Source: Comamonas testosteroni (GTDB taxonomy: Bacteria; Pseudomonadota; Gammaproteobacteria; Burkholderiales; Burkholderiaceae_C). From it: a DNA stretch of 64,000 nt. Every line of letters starts with the position of its first letter. Positions within the stretch are counted from its first letter, which is position 1. A model generated the notes under the pieces. That model searched no databases. It was not told the DNA's origin and saw nothing but the letters and a program-made list of their open reading frames with translations. Shown here piece after piece: positions 24,593 to 33,800 of this stretch. The position numbers and the translations under genes were made by a program. The stretch covers positions 1-64,000 of the forward strand of contig NZ_CP129673.1 in assembly GCF_030505195.1 (NCBI RefSeq), in the 5' to 3' direction.

Positions 24593-24898
24593 ATGACCAT
24601 CAAATCCCGACGCAAGCACAGCCCCGTATTTAAAGCGAAGGTGGCACTAGAAGCCGTGCGCGGAGAGCGCACGGTTGCTGAGCTGGCTCAGCAATATGAA
24701 GTTCACCCCAGCCAGATTGCAGATTGGAAACGCATGCTGCTGGAGCGGGCTGCTGACGTGTTTGGCGCAGCTCCTGCGCCCACAACCCCTGCGGTCGACC
24801 TTAAAGAGCTTCACGCCAAGATTGGTCAACTGACCTTAGAGAAGGATTTTTTGCAAGGTGCGCTGAGCAAAGCGGGATTGCTCAGCGTAGGTCGATGA
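24593..24898 (+). CDS. IS3-family transposase OrfA, copy 2
   Basis: Identical to the product of 22823-23128 (101 residues, HTH plus leucine-zipper-like end). Overlaps orfB by ATGA at 24895-24898. Confidence 0.95.
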   Translation: MTIKSRRKHSPVFKAKVALEAVRGERTVAELAQQYEVHPSQIADWKRMLLERAADVFGAAPAPTTPAVDLKELHAKIGQLTLEKDFLQGALSKAGLLSVGR

Positions 24899-25728
24899 TT
24901 GACCGCGGTCATAGCTTGTCGCTGGCTCGCCAAGCCCAACTTATGCAAATCAGTCGTGGCTCTATTTATTACCGCCGCAAGTCACCAAACAGTGAGCAAG
25001 TTTCGTTGGCCCACACCTTGGATGCGTTACATGTAGCCCACCCATTTGCGGGCTCACGCATGCTGCGTGGGTTGTTGCAGCGCCAAGGGCATTGCGTAGG
25101 CCGCAGGCATGTGCGCACGCTGATGAAGCGCATGTGCATCACGGCGCTGTACTGCCAACCTCGTACCAGTGCTCGTCATCCGCAGCACAAGATCTACCCG
25201 TACCTGTTGAGGAATAAGTCCGTGACGTATGCCAACCAAGTTTGGGCCATGGACATCACCTATGTGCGAATGCACAAAGGGTGGCTGTACCTTTGCGCTG
25301 TGGTGGACTGGTACAGCCGCAAGGTCTTGGCTTGGCGACTGTCCAATACGATGGACGTGCAGTTTTGCGTGGATGCCGTGCAAGAGGCTATTGCCCGCTG
25401 GGGAACGCCTGCCATCTTCAACACCGATCAGGGCAGCCAATTCACCAGCGAAGCCTTCACCGCACAGCTCAAACGCCACGGTATTCGCATCTCTATGGAT
25501 GGCAAAGGGGCATGGCGTGACAACGTCTTCGTGGAGCGCCTGTGGCGCTCCATCAAGTACGAGGAAATCTATCTCAAAGCCTATGACAGCGTGCGTGCCG
25601 CACGCTGTGGGATTGCACAATACTTGCAGTTCTACAATTCACAACGCCCCCATCAGGCACACAGCCAAGCTACCCCTGATGAAGCGTACTTTGCAGCATT
25701 GCCGTTTGCACAAATGCAGGCGGCATAA
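24895..25728 (+). CDS. IS3-family transposase OrfB, copy 2
   Basis: Identical to the product of 21993-22826 (277 residues, DDE triad intact). Expected to be active or recently active, because the two copies have not diverged at protein level. Confidence 0.95.
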   Translation: MIDRGHSLSLARQAQLMQISRGSIYYRRKSPNSEQVSLAHTLDALHVAHPFAGSRMLRGLLQRQGHCVGRRHVRTLMKRMCITALYCQPRTSARHPQHKIYPYLLRNKSVTYANQVWAMDITYVRMHKGWLYLCAVVDWYSRKVLAWRLSNTMDVQFCVDAVQEAIARWGTPAIFNTDQGSQFTSEAFTAQLKRHGIRISMDGKGAWRDNVFVERLWRSIKYEEIYLKAYDSVRAARCGIAQYLQFYNSQRPHQAHSQATPDEAYFAALPFAQMQAA

Positions 25729-25786
25729 CCCCGGTGATCTCGCTTAGCAACTGGACTCAATTGTTCAAACGACCGGGACCACTTCT

Positions 25787-25864
25787 CGAGGAATGCATGG
25801 CGGCATACAAGAAGCTAAAGCTAACGCCCGCGCCATCTTGGCTAAATTAGCTAGTTCATTTTGA
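25787..25864 (+). pseudogene. C-terminal remnant of the IS-broken gene
   Basis: From 25787 the frame CGA GGA ATG continues to a TGA at 25864, encoding RGMHGGIQEAKANARAI, then LAKLASSF. This is the C-terminal end of the gene whose front part is at 23218-23550. The next gene starts 16 bp later on the same strand. Confidence 0.75.
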
Positions 25865-25880
25865 CATCAAGGAAAGAAGA

Positions 25881-26111
25881 ATGACTCAACTTGAGCACTT
25901 GGACGAAATTGCCCGTGAAGCATGGGCTGGCAACTATGACCGCACTGGGGTCCTGTCTGGTGGTGAGCGCCGCTATGTTGCCCTGGCATCAGGCCGGATG
26001 CGCGAGCTTTGCCCAGATGATTCGATTCCCTATGCAGTGAATAGTCTCGATCCTGGCTGGTTTGAGCACATGCTGACGGTGTGGCGAGCAGATAGCCAAC
26101 CCCTGAGCTGA
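25881..26111 (+). CDS. Hypothetical protein, 76 aa
   Basis: It starts after AAGGAAAGAAGA. Small acidic protein (EHLDEIAREAWAGNYDRTG ... RRYVALASGRM). Family unknown. First of a run of small plus-strand genes. Confidence 0.55.
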   Translation: MTQLEHLDEIAREAWAGNYDRTGVLSGGERRYVALASGRMRELCPDDSIPYAVNSLDPGWFEHMLTVWRADSQPLS

Positions 26112-26158
26112 CAAAGGAAATCACACATCGGTAGACCCCAAGAAGCGTTCTGAAGAAC

Positions 26159-26194
26159 GTGCTACAGGCCGCCAGGACGGCAGGCCTATAGCAC
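26159..26194. repeat. Inverted repeat
   Basis: GTGCTACAGGCC and GGCCTATAGCAC are nearly complementary around an inner GCC-AGGAC-GGC stem. It lies between two small genes. There is no T-run, so it is not a standard terminator. Confidence 0.5.
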
Positions 26195-26243
26195 GAGAGC
26201 ACGGGCCAGTGATAATTTGAAGATCGACAGACAGGGATAGTCA

Positions 26244-26738
26244 ATGAAAAGAAGTTGGATGCGAGTTAAGACGGTTGCCACGGTGGCATTGATTGCTGCG
26301 ACCGTGAGCGCTGTTCATGCCGCACAGGTGGAGGGAGAGTCTTGCGCCCATGTGAGCAATGGAACCTTCGGCGGTCGTTTCTCGAAAACGCTGATTTGCG
26401 CAAACCAGGTATGGCAAGACGCTGAAACGTTACCGCAAGCGACCATTTCCATTGCGAAATACAGCGCATCAAATGCCTTCGTCAAATCGCGTGCTTTAGT
26501 GTCACTCGTAGGCACGCCGGTCATCAGTAAAGAGTTCGGTGTGCCCGATGCATTCTCAATTTTTGCTACGGTCGTGCGGTTCAACGCAGACAACACAGCG
26601 CACGTAGTTGTTGACATCGAAACAGGTGATGGTTGGCAAAAACACATTGAGAAAGTTGTGTCCACTGGCACAGAGACACGCATTGCCATCGATGGCAGTG
26701 GCGCAGAGTACCGGATGTCCGTTGTACGTCACCAATAA
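26244..26738 (+). CDS. Secreted hypothetical protein, 164 aa
   Basis: It starts after AGGGATAG. A signal peptide is evident (MKRSWMRVKTVATVALIAA, cleavage after VHA near residue 26). The mature part has two Cys (GESC, LIC) near the front and a beta-rich body (AHVVVDIETGDGWQKH). A periplasmic protein of unknown role. Confidence 0.6.
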   Translation: MKRSWMRVKTVATVALIAATVSAVHAAQVEGESCAHVSNGTFGGRFSKTLICANQVWQDAETLPQATISIAKYSASNAFVKSRALVSLVGTPVISKEFGVPDAFSIFATVVRFNADNTAHVVVDIETGDGWQKHIEKVVSTGTETRIAIDGSGAEYRMSVVRHQ

Positions 26739-26785
26739 GAAAAAAAGAGCGCGACAGGAAGAGTTGAAGGAGGCAGGAAAGATAC

Positions 26786-27016
26786 ATGAAGAAAAAGCTA
26801 TTGTTGAAAGCATTCGTGCAAGCTGCTGACCCTGACACGCTGCGAATCCTCCATTTGGAGAGCGGGTGGAGTGTCACTAGCGACGATGCCTTACTCATGC
26901 GGCCCAATGGGCGCTCTTCATTCGACACGCCCGAACAGGCTCTTCGTGTGTTGGCCGGGGTGGGCATTCGCTGTGCAGTCATTGAATGGGATGGCCTGGA
27001 AGCCATCACCGAGTAA
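26786..27016 (+). CDS. Hypothetical protein, 76 aa
   Basis: It starts after GGCAGGAAAGATAC. The sequence VQAADPDTLRILHLESGWSV looks like a small alpha/beta domain. Family unknown. Confidence 0.5.
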   Translation: MKKKLLLKAFVQAADPDTLRILHLESGWSVTSDDALLMRPNGRSSFDTPEQALRVLAGVGIRCAVIEWDGLEAITE

Positions 27017-27029
27017 GCAAGGAACATCG

Positions 27030-27368
27030 ATGACCCCCTCATCTGCAAAGCGTCACTTGCTGAAACTGCAGCGCGATCTCGAAGAGAGTGAAGCGAAGTT
27101 GCGGGAAGCAGGCTTTTCCGTTGCCAATGGATCGGTGCGCAAATTTGATTTGCGAACAATTGAAGCTATCAATGTCCTGGTGCTTGGGATGGGACAGAAG
27201 CCCAAGCGACTCACAAAGAAGGCAACGAAGTTGCTTGAAGAGGCGGGTTGCAATGAGATTTCGGACGACTATGTGATGCTTGGCTCAACTGATCTGCGCG
27301 TCCTTCTGTCCGATGCAGCAATTGATGATTTGAACGCCCAGGCGCGAGATCAAGACAGCTACAAATGA
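27030..27368 (+). CDS. Hypothetical protein, 112 aa
   Basis: It starts at 27030 after AAGGAACATCG; earlier in-frame codons would overlap the previous gene. A helical N-terminus rich in Lys/Glu (LLKLQRDLEESEAKLREAG) is followed by a basic middle (KPKRLTKKATKLLEEAG). Possibly nucleic-acid associated. Unknown family. Confidence 0.5.
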   Translation: MTPSSAKRHLLKLQRDLEESEAKLREAGFSVANGSVRKFDLRTIEAINVLVLGMGQKPKRLTKKATKLLEEAGCNEISDDYVMLGSTDLRVLLSDAAIDDLNAQARDQDSYK

Positions 27369-27462
27369 TCGATCAAGGCACGATGCGCGAGAAAAAATGG
27401 AGCACTTCCCCTGCGCAGGGGATGGGGCCGTATTGCCTTGGCGGGCTGAATGGAAAGCCATC

Positions 27463-27957
27463 ATGAGTATTTGGGCTTGGATTTTTCGAGTGGCAGGGGG
27501 CCGATTTATGATCGGCGTTCTGCTTGTTCTTCTGGGCTGCACAGGCCTGAACATGCCGACTCTTGAAAAAGATGGCGAAGTTGTCATTCAGACCGCACTT
27601 TGGAATTTTGGTCATTGGCCGTTCGTGCTTTGCTTGGGAGCTGGCTTGGTACTGATTTCATGGGCATACGTCACAGCTAAAGAATGGCAAGGTGCCAAAT
27701 TTCACAATCCAGAGATTCAAGCAATCGCTGATGAAATGGATGCAGCGATTCGCGCTGAAAAGGAAAGCCCTGCGGGTCAACGTAAGGCGAGAATTAAGTC
27801 AGTTGGTATCGTCGCAATTTTTTTGGGCGTGGGTGTTGTGGTTACGGGCTTAGTTTCAGATGAACTACTGCTTTCTGATTGGTACAAAATTTGGTTCGGT
27901 TTTGGAATGGGTTTGATTGGTCTGGGGGCGGTTGCACTCGCATTATTCTGGGACTAA
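27463..27957 (+). CDS. Membrane protein, 164 aa, four hydrophobic segments
   Basis: The start at 27463 is chosen because GGAAAG precedes it. Hydrophobic segments are at about residues 14-30, 50-68, 115-133 and 145-160. The N-terminal half is paralogous to the small membrane protein at 23848. Role unknown. Confidence 0.6.
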   Translation: MSIWAWIFRVAGGRFMIGVLLVLLGCTGLNMPTLEKDGEVVIQTALWNFGHWPFVLCLGAGLVLISWAYVTAKEWQGAKFHNPEIQAIADEMDAAIRAEKESPAGQRKARIKSVGIVAIFLGVGVVVTGLVSDELLLSDWYKIWFGFGMGLIGLGAVALALFWD

Positions 27958-28000
27958 GAAATGCACTTCTGTTTGATCCAGAGATTTAGAGAAATAACCC

Positions 28001-28468
28001 ATGAATGATGCACACCGTAAAGCCCGCCTAAATTACCTCATTGACCATGATTACGGGCGAGCAGCTGAATTTGTGCGTTCCACTGGCATCAGCAAGGCAC
28101 GCGTATCCCAGATGACCAGTTCAGCTCACCCTTTTGGTGAGGCTGCTGCACGCAAGCTGGCTCAAGACCTTGGGCTACATGAAGATTGGTTCAACCACAC
28201 CTTACCCACTCCAAAAGAAGAGCAGGCTGGAAAGAGCCAGCCCACCACGATGGATGTTGTGACATCCATCAGCGGTGCGATTCTCCTGACAACTGATCGC
28301 CTGAACGTGTTGACCAGCACTATTGAGCGGCTTCACAGCTTTGCAATCAGTCCAGTCTGTCCGCAGGCCTGCGCCGAAGAAATTTTTGACCGAATTGCAG
28401 ATTTGGAAAAACTGCTTCGCGGCGTTGAGCGTGAGAAGGCCATCAGTGCCCAGAGTCTCAAGTCTTGA
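28001..28468 (+). CDS. Cro/CI-like HTH protein, 155 aa
   Basis: The N-terminal 60 residues form a helix-turn-helix-like unit (AAEFVRSTGISKARVSQM, then AAARKLAQDLGLHEDW), similar to phage repressor-type DNA-binding domains. The remaining part is helical, with TSISGAILLTTDRLNVLT and DRIADLEKLLRGVERE, and could form a dimer. A possible local regulator. The ribosome site is weak. Confidence 0.55.
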   Translation: MNDAHRKARLNYLIDHDYGRAAEFVRSTGISKARVSQMTSSAHPFGEAAARKLAQDLGLHEDWFNHTLPTPKEEQAGKSQPTTMDVVTSISGAILLTTDRLNVLTSTIERLHSFAISPVCPQACAEEIFDRIADLEKLLRGVEREKAISAQSLKS

Positions 28469-28487
28469 TCAAGGGAGCACTATCACC

Positions 28488-28775
28488 ATGCCTCAATATT
28501 CCAGACGAGTAATTGCCGGAAGTGGCGAAACCTGGGTCGGTGGTGTCGCTTGGTCGGATGTTTCTGAAGAGCACGAAGGTCCGTGTCGCGTGAGCTTCAA
28601 TAGCCGCACTGGACGCGTAGATGTCGCAGTCTTCCCGAACTATTGCGAAGCTCATGCGGCAGCAATGTGTGGCGTGACAGTCGAGTTGGGTGGGTATTGT
28701 GAGGCCGTGGTTACGGCAGCTGTCGATGGAGAAACAGTGACTCACCAGACCAGTGCGAGTTGGCTTCAAGAGTAG
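28488..28775 (+). CDS. Hypothetical protein, 95 aa
   Basis: Starts at 28488 after AAGGGAG. Beta-rich, soluble (WVGGVAWSDVSEEHEGPC, FPNYCEAHAAAMCG). Family unknown. Likely part of the preceding operon. Confidence 0.5.
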   Translation: MPQYSRRVIAGSGETWVGGVAWSDVSEEHEGPCRVSFNSRTGRVDVAVFPNYCEAHAAAMCGVTVELGGYCEAVVTAAVDGETVTHQTSASWLQE

Positions 28776-28824
28776 ACCTACGCATAAGATCAGGATTCCG
28801 CTTTAGAGCATCAGTGAAAGCAAA

Positions 28825-29379
28825 ATGACACAAAGATCGCAGCTCGAAATCACTGCATATCACGAAGCTGGCCACGCTGTGATGGCCATGTCATGCGGGT
28901 TTCACGTCACAGAGATTTCTATCGAAGCTTCGGAAAATGGTCAAGGGCATACAGCGTGGCAAACGCCCATGTCCATGGCTGTGGCCGCGAGGGTTGGCAC
29001 AATCATGACCCTAGCATCTGGCATGGCAGCTGACTATCTGCATTGCAAGAGCCTTTATGGAGAGGACAGACAGGAAGCATTGCTTGGGTATAAAGGTGAT
29101 GAGCAAGATGCCAACATACATCTTTCTGAAATTGGTCAGGAATGGGCATTTGAATACTACGTTGGACTCGCACTTAGGCACCTTAAACAGGACGAGGTTT
29201 GGCAATACGTAAAGCAAATAGCAGAATTGCTGAAGGAAAGCCGATTGATTAATGGTCGTGAAACTTTGCACAGGGTCGCACAGCAAATACCGAAAATTCC
29301 TGCGCAAACTTTGGAAACGTACAAGTTTATTGTTGAAGATATGTATAAGCTGGAACAGATACATGCGGAGCGCAACTGA
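28825..29379 (+). CDS. Stand-alone HEAGH-motif protein (FtsH M41-like), 184 aa
   Basis: Residues 11-21 (AYHEAGHAVMA) carry the HExxH zinc motif in the exact form typical of the FtsH peptidase domain (M41). No AAA ATPase is present. The domain is 184 residues, about the size of the peptidase part alone. Possible further ligands are acidic residues near GYKGDEQDANIHL. A possible zinc protease acting without the ATPase; activity not proven. It may be a pseudo-enzyme or process a plasmid protein. The ribosome site before 28825 is weak. Confidence 0.6.
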   Translation: MTQRSQLEITAYHEAGHAVMAMSCGFHVTEISIEASENGQGHTAWQTPMSMAVAARVGTIMTLASGMAADYLHCKSLYGEDRQEALLGYKGDEQDANIHLSEIGQEWAFEYYVGLALRHLKQDEVWQYVKQIAELLKESRLINGRETLHRVAQQIPKIPAQTLETYKFIVEDMYKLEQIHAERN

Positions 29380-29472
29380 ATGCGCAAACACACATGAACA
29401 TCGCCAAGCGCCAAGCCACCGAGGCGATGCCACTGGACCAGAAGCTACCGCAAAGTAATACAAGGAGATCAC

Positions 29473-29736
29473 ATGGCAGTTACTAGAGATCCAGCACCGA
29501 GCGGCAAGCTCAAATTGGTGGACTACTTTCATGAGACATCTAGCACGCACGTTGACACATCGCGTGAAATTGTCCTCGTGCCACATGGCAAGGAAGCAGT
29601 CATGCTGGAAATCCAGTTTGAGCACAACAACGCATACAAGGGCACGGGGACATCGACCATTGAGCGTTGGTCGATTGACCGAGAGCAGCTGGTCGAACTC
29701 ATCAAGGCAAACGGCCAGCGTGAGTCTGTTGTTTAA
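29473..29736 (+). CDS. Hypothetical protein, 87 aa
   Basis: Starts after CAAGGAGATCAC, a strong site. Soluble, beta-rich (REIVLVPHGKEAVMLEIQF). Family unknown. Confidence 0.5.
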   Translation: MAVTRDPAPSGKLKLVDYFHETSSTHVDTSREIVLVPHGKEAVMLEIQFEHNNAYKGTGTSTIERWSIDREQLVELIKANGQRESVV

Positions 29737-29791
29737 GAGGTTTGTGACGCGATGAGAGAGTTGCGGGGAAGACAGGGAGAAGGAACTGGGT

Positions 29792-29980
29792 ATGTGGAAG
29801 CGAACAATTTCCGTCAGCATTGCATTTGTATTGTGGGCAGCTGTGTTCTTCACACAAGCTGCATTTGATGTTCCTTATGTGTTGATCATGCTGACGATGT
29901 TCTTTGTCAGCCTACCTGCCTCCGGTTGGATCGCGCGCATGCTTACGGGTGTTGATCCGTACAAGGTAATGTTCAGATAG
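29792..29980 (+). CDS. Small membrane protein, 62 aa
   Basis: Starts after GAGAAGGAACTGGGT. Two hydrophobic segments (VSIAFVLWAAVFFTQAA and YVLIMLTMFFVSLPA). Unknown role. Confidence 0.5.
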   Translation: MWKRTISVSIAFVLWAAVFFTQAAFDVPYVLIMLTMFFVSLPASGWIARMLTGVDPYKVMFR

Positions 29981-29996
29981 AAGGAATGCATTTCTG

Positions 29997-30179
29997 ATGT
30001 GGCAGCAGATCTGGGGTACTCTTGAATTGGTAGCACAGGACATGCCGGGTGGTGTGCCTGTGTTGCATGCATTTCTACTGGTCGGATGCATTGCACTCTT
30101 GATGCTCGTTATAGAAGTGACACTAAAGGTCATCGTGGCCAGGGAAGATTCACCGTCTCCGAAGTTGAGGAGACATTGA
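29997..30179 (+). CDS. Small membrane protein, 60 aa
   Basis: Starts after GAAGGAATGC with a long spacer. A single hydrophobic segment (FLLVGCIALLMLVIEVTLK) is followed by a basic tail. Unknown role. Confidence 0.45.
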   Translation: MWQQIWGTLELVAQDMPGGVPVLHAFLLVGCIALLMLVIEVTLKVIVAREDSPSPKLRRH

Positions 30180-30233
30180 AGGCGCAGCCTGTTGGCTGCT
30201 GGAGAGCTATGCTGCGCACTGCGCATGATCTCT

Positions 30234-30249
30234 TTTTCGCATGCGAAAA
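30234..30249. promoter_or_regulatory. Operator-like palindrome, copy 2
   Basis: TTTTCGCATGCGAAAA, a perfect 16-bp palindrome, about 140 bp upstream of the coiled-coil gene at 30388. Same core as at 2860, 53900 and 58643. Confidence 0.6.
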
Positions 30250-30387
30250 CTCTGTCCTACCTTCTTTGGAAGGGGCAGTTTGTCCACAAAGGCCTACTAT
30301 TGCATAGCGTTTTCCGTATTGCGCAGCGCTCGCGCGCCTGATTCTGTAGAGTGACCCGTCCACCGAACAAACAAGGAGGACAACACC

Positions 30388-30618
30388 ATGAGTAAAGATG
30401 TAGAACAAGCCCGTGCGGCATATGAAGCTGCCAGAGCTGAATGCATTTCCGAGACGGAAAGCTTTTGCAATCGACGCGATGGCAGTGTTAGGCAAGAAGC
30501 TATGGCAGAAGAGCGGCTTGAAAGAGCGCGTGCCAATGAGGCGGAAAAGAAGCGAGATCTTGAAGCCGCAGAACGTAGGCAACAGCAGCAAAAGCCAAAA
30601 GATGGCGAGCCTGGTTAA
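30388..30618 (+). CDS. Small coiled-coil protein, 76 aa
   Basis: It starts after AAGGAGGACAACACC, a strong site. It is almost entirely one charged helix (EQARAAYEAARAECISE, ERLERARANEAEKKRDLEAA) with a Gln-rich end, so a coiled coil is likely. It precedes the giant-protein pair and has an operator-like palindrome upstream. Function unknown. Confidence 0.55.
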   Translation: MSKDVEQARAAYEAARAECISETESFCNRRDGSVRQEAMAEERLERARANEAEKKRDLEAAERRQQQQKPKDGEPG

Positions 30619-30686
30619 GCTGAACCAGGCGCTACTTTTCGATTGACATGAGATCTACAACGCTCTTTCCGTAAGAGCGTTTTTTT
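30609..30686 (+). terminator. Two hairpins ending the coiled-coil gene
   Basis: The first hairpin, GCCTGGTT/AACCAGGC, overlaps the stop codon. The second, ACGCTCTT/AAGAGCGT at 30659-30686, is followed by a T-run and is a rho-independent terminator. Confidence 0.8.
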
Positions 30687-30720
30687 GTACGTATTGGTTC
30701 AGCAGAAGGAACTTGCTGAC

Positions 30721-30743
30721 CAAGATGGGCCGCCCCACGGGCC
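30721..30743 (+). promoter_or_regulatory. Weak match to the GC-rich leader element
   Basis: CAAGATGGGCCGCCCCACGG, then GCC, resembles the GATGGGC...GCCC...GGGCC core of the 12-17 kb leaders. It lies before the first giant-protein gene. The likeness is suggestive only. Confidence 0.3.
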
Positions 30744-30800
30744 GACTATTGAAGATGCGTGTTTAGCCTTGACACCATCTATAAGTCCGTGGAGAACTCC

Positions 30801-33800
30801 ATGAAAAGCGTAAAAAAGGTGGTCCTGTACGCTACCGCAGCCCTAGTGGCGGGCGCGGCAGGTTCTGTGCACGCAGATGTGCTGCAATACAAGTTCAGTC
30901 AAGCCAACGGCCAAGTGCGAGAAGTACTTGCTGAAAACAGGTACATAAACCCCGATAGCTTTCTTGATATTTATGCAAGCGCTGGAACAGATCGAAAGGT
31001 GAAAATCACCATTCTTCGAAAAGATACTGGTGCTGAAGTCGAAAGCAAAACAAGCGAGTTGTTGGGTTTCAACAGCAAGATTGTTGTCGATTCAAAGTCT
31101 TACTACGGTGCTATTCTGAGGTTCAACTCTCCCTCAGAAGGAACCTTTGTAGCCCGTCAAGACACTCTGTCATCAGCGAACAAAATTGTTCAGACAACAC
31201 AAACCGAGTTTGTTGTTGACAGGACACCACCTAGAACGGGTGAGTGGTTCTGGAGCGTTCCATATGGTGGTGGAATACAGGGTGATGGGATACCTAAATT
31301 CGGTACAACCGAAGCAAGAAATATTGGTATCAAAGATGTCCAAGATGCAAGTGGGATATCGTCTATCAACTTCAAGACTGAAGTTATTAATGGGCCGAAA
31401 ACCGGCCTGATCACGAACACTGGTGATGTTGGTTACAACGAAAGCTTGAAAGAGGCAATCATCGGTGGGGCTAATGTCAATGATCTGTTCGACAAAGCAT
31501 TCAACTCGTTGGGGGCAAACTCAAAGAATAAGATTACATTCTTTGTGACGGACAAAGCAGGTAATAGTTCATCATCTTCGATGATCTTTCATAATGATAG
31601 TATTTGCCCTGCAACTCCAATTCCGGTTGGATACTACGATCCAGCATATGGCGGAAACCTGTATGGTGTTCAGCAATTAAAGGGATATAGAGAGATTACT
31701 GGAAGTTTTAATCTTCCTCAGAACCCAGGTAGCTTCATCTATCGATCTCCAAGAAGCCAAAGCAAATCTGCCACAGAAACACAACCCTATGGCGGATATT
31801 TTGTAGCCGATGCTGGTGGGGTTATTAGTCATTCTGTTATTCATAGTGATAGCAACTATGTTTACTACAAGATTGACGGTGTTATTAATCCAGATAAACA
31901 ATTTGGGGATTTTTTGCGGTGGAACAGTGACGGGTTCTGGGTTTGTGATGATGTAAGACTTCCTCAGGCTAATTTCACAGCTTCAACGACTCCACCTCAT
32001 AATAAAATCAAGCAAGAGTTTGACATCGCTGGTTATGGTCGTATCCAAGTCGGATTCAAAGATATTCCAGGAAGGACGATTCCCAGAGATACCAAGATGA
32101 CTGGTATCGCAGTTGAGGTTGAACCACGGCCATATGTACAAAGGGTGATGGTCGCTCAGCAGACCTGTGATGTCCCCGCGAATCAGAAGTCTTGCTATAT
32201 CAATACGAATACGCCTTGGAACGTCACAGGCGAAGTTGTGATGTATCAGTATCTGAGTAATGTTAGTCGGTTAGATATGCCTGGAATGGTGGTGCCTGCG
32301 GGGTATATCACCCTTGCCTATGATGGCGAAGATCCGATATTTCAGAGGTTCGTCAGTCATGATAGTTTTGAGAAGAAAGTATCTGTTGAATTCTTCGAAG
32401 GAAATTCAGGTAGTCTTTGGGGAACTGTAAATCTTCCGCATTCAGGCCTCAGATTTGTCGATAAGTCTGGAAAAGAAACTATTTTCAATCATGAATCTGT
32501 CGTTTCTGGAAATAACAAGTATACATTTACGACAAGCTATAAAGGTCTACCCCCTGGCCAGTATGATGTTTACGCGTGGGCAACGGATAACTGGGGAAAT
32601 ACTGCAGCTCCATCTCCAAAATTATTCACCATTGCGAACGACACAACCAAGCCAGTGATTAAGATCATTTCATCAGGGAGCGGTGTGACAAGTCTTGATG
32701 ATATTACCTTCACTGTGAATGATGAAACTACGGCGAAGCCGCGAGTCACAAGCATCAAGCTTGAGGGAGGACCTACAAAAGATACGGTTTATCTAACGGC
32801 ACGCTCACTGGGACTGAATTACTATGGTTTGGAGTATCCAATCATGTTCCCGAGTCTTGAACAAGGTGAAAGCTACACGCTCACAGTTCAAGGCGTAGAC
32901 GATCAGGGAAATATAGGAGAAGCGAGCTTCGGCTTCGACTACACACCTCGCCAAATAACGATGTCGCCAGACGCGAGTGGCATATTGTCGATCCCTGCCT
33001 TGGCAGCGGAGTTCAGGCGTGCCAGCGGCAAGGAGGTGATCGACTCCAATCCCGTGACAATGCGCGATGGTACGGTTGTGTCGGGCCGATATGACATCAT
33101 GGCCACGCTGCGCAAGGATGCCAAAGTACCGCTGAAGGTCAACGGTTTCGTTGTCGAACCTGGCCAAACTGTTGTCGTGATGCCTGCCCACGACTTCGCC
33201 AGCACAGGTGGCAAGATCAGCCTGTCCGTGTCTGCAGCAGTGGATGGCCAAACGGGCACATCCAATTTGCTGGTCACAACCTCAGCTCCGAACTCCCCGG
33301 TCCTCATTGCGAATATCAACGTCTGGAAGCCAGCTGGGAAGCTCACAGGAACATCTGCGTCCGTGCGTCAGGGCATTGATGTGTACACAACGAATGCAGT
33401 GAATGACGCTGCTAATGGGAGCCGGTGTGCCCTGAGTACGGATGAATCCCGTGCCAAGACCGCTGATCCCATCACAGCCCCAGTGTGTTTGCTGGGTTGG
33501 GACAAGATTCCAGAGGGGGATTACCAATCTACTGAGAAAGACAAGAGCACCATCAACCTGCAAGGTAGGGCATCCAAGCTGGGGAGCAACGACATGACGT
33601 TTGCTCTTTACATGTATGCCTCCAACGGCACCAAGTATCTCGTTGGTAACGGCAGTGGCAAGCTAAACGTCACATCGCCAATGGGTTCGGTGAAAATAGC
33701 CACGATCACCGATCTCTCGAAGGTGACTCGTCGGATTCAGGAAATTGACACTCGCGTCAAGCAGGTTGAAGGTCCAGTGTGTCTCTTCGTGCAAGGCGCT

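Larger units (their letters stand above)
24504..25786 (+). mobile_element. IS3-family insertion sequence, copy 2 (1283 bp)
   Basis: Same length, ends and proteins as copy 1, in inverted orientation. A T6G run at 24847-24853 near the end of orfA, with an open -1 frame into orfB, is a candidate programmed frameshift site. The 3-bp sequence CGA follows the right end (25787-25789). It also occurs, on the minus strand, next to copy 1 (23218-23220), marking the original target duplication. Confidence 0.93.

Noticed and set aside
21935..25786. A composite transposon carrying cargo between the two ISs
   Set aside because: The cargo is small hypothetical genes, and the halves of a gene on either side show inversion of a pre-existing segment rather than transposition of the whole unit. 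No target duplication flanks the outer ends.
1..26136. A 10-bp match (GGGTCTACCG) at the window start and its complement near 26130
   Set aside because: Ten bases is well within chance for 64 kb and the left end is arbitrary.
26112..26243. A coding-like plus-strand frame (ERATGRQDGRPIAREHG)
   Set aside because: No usable start codon; covers an inverted repeat. Possibly a decayed gene but not supported as one.
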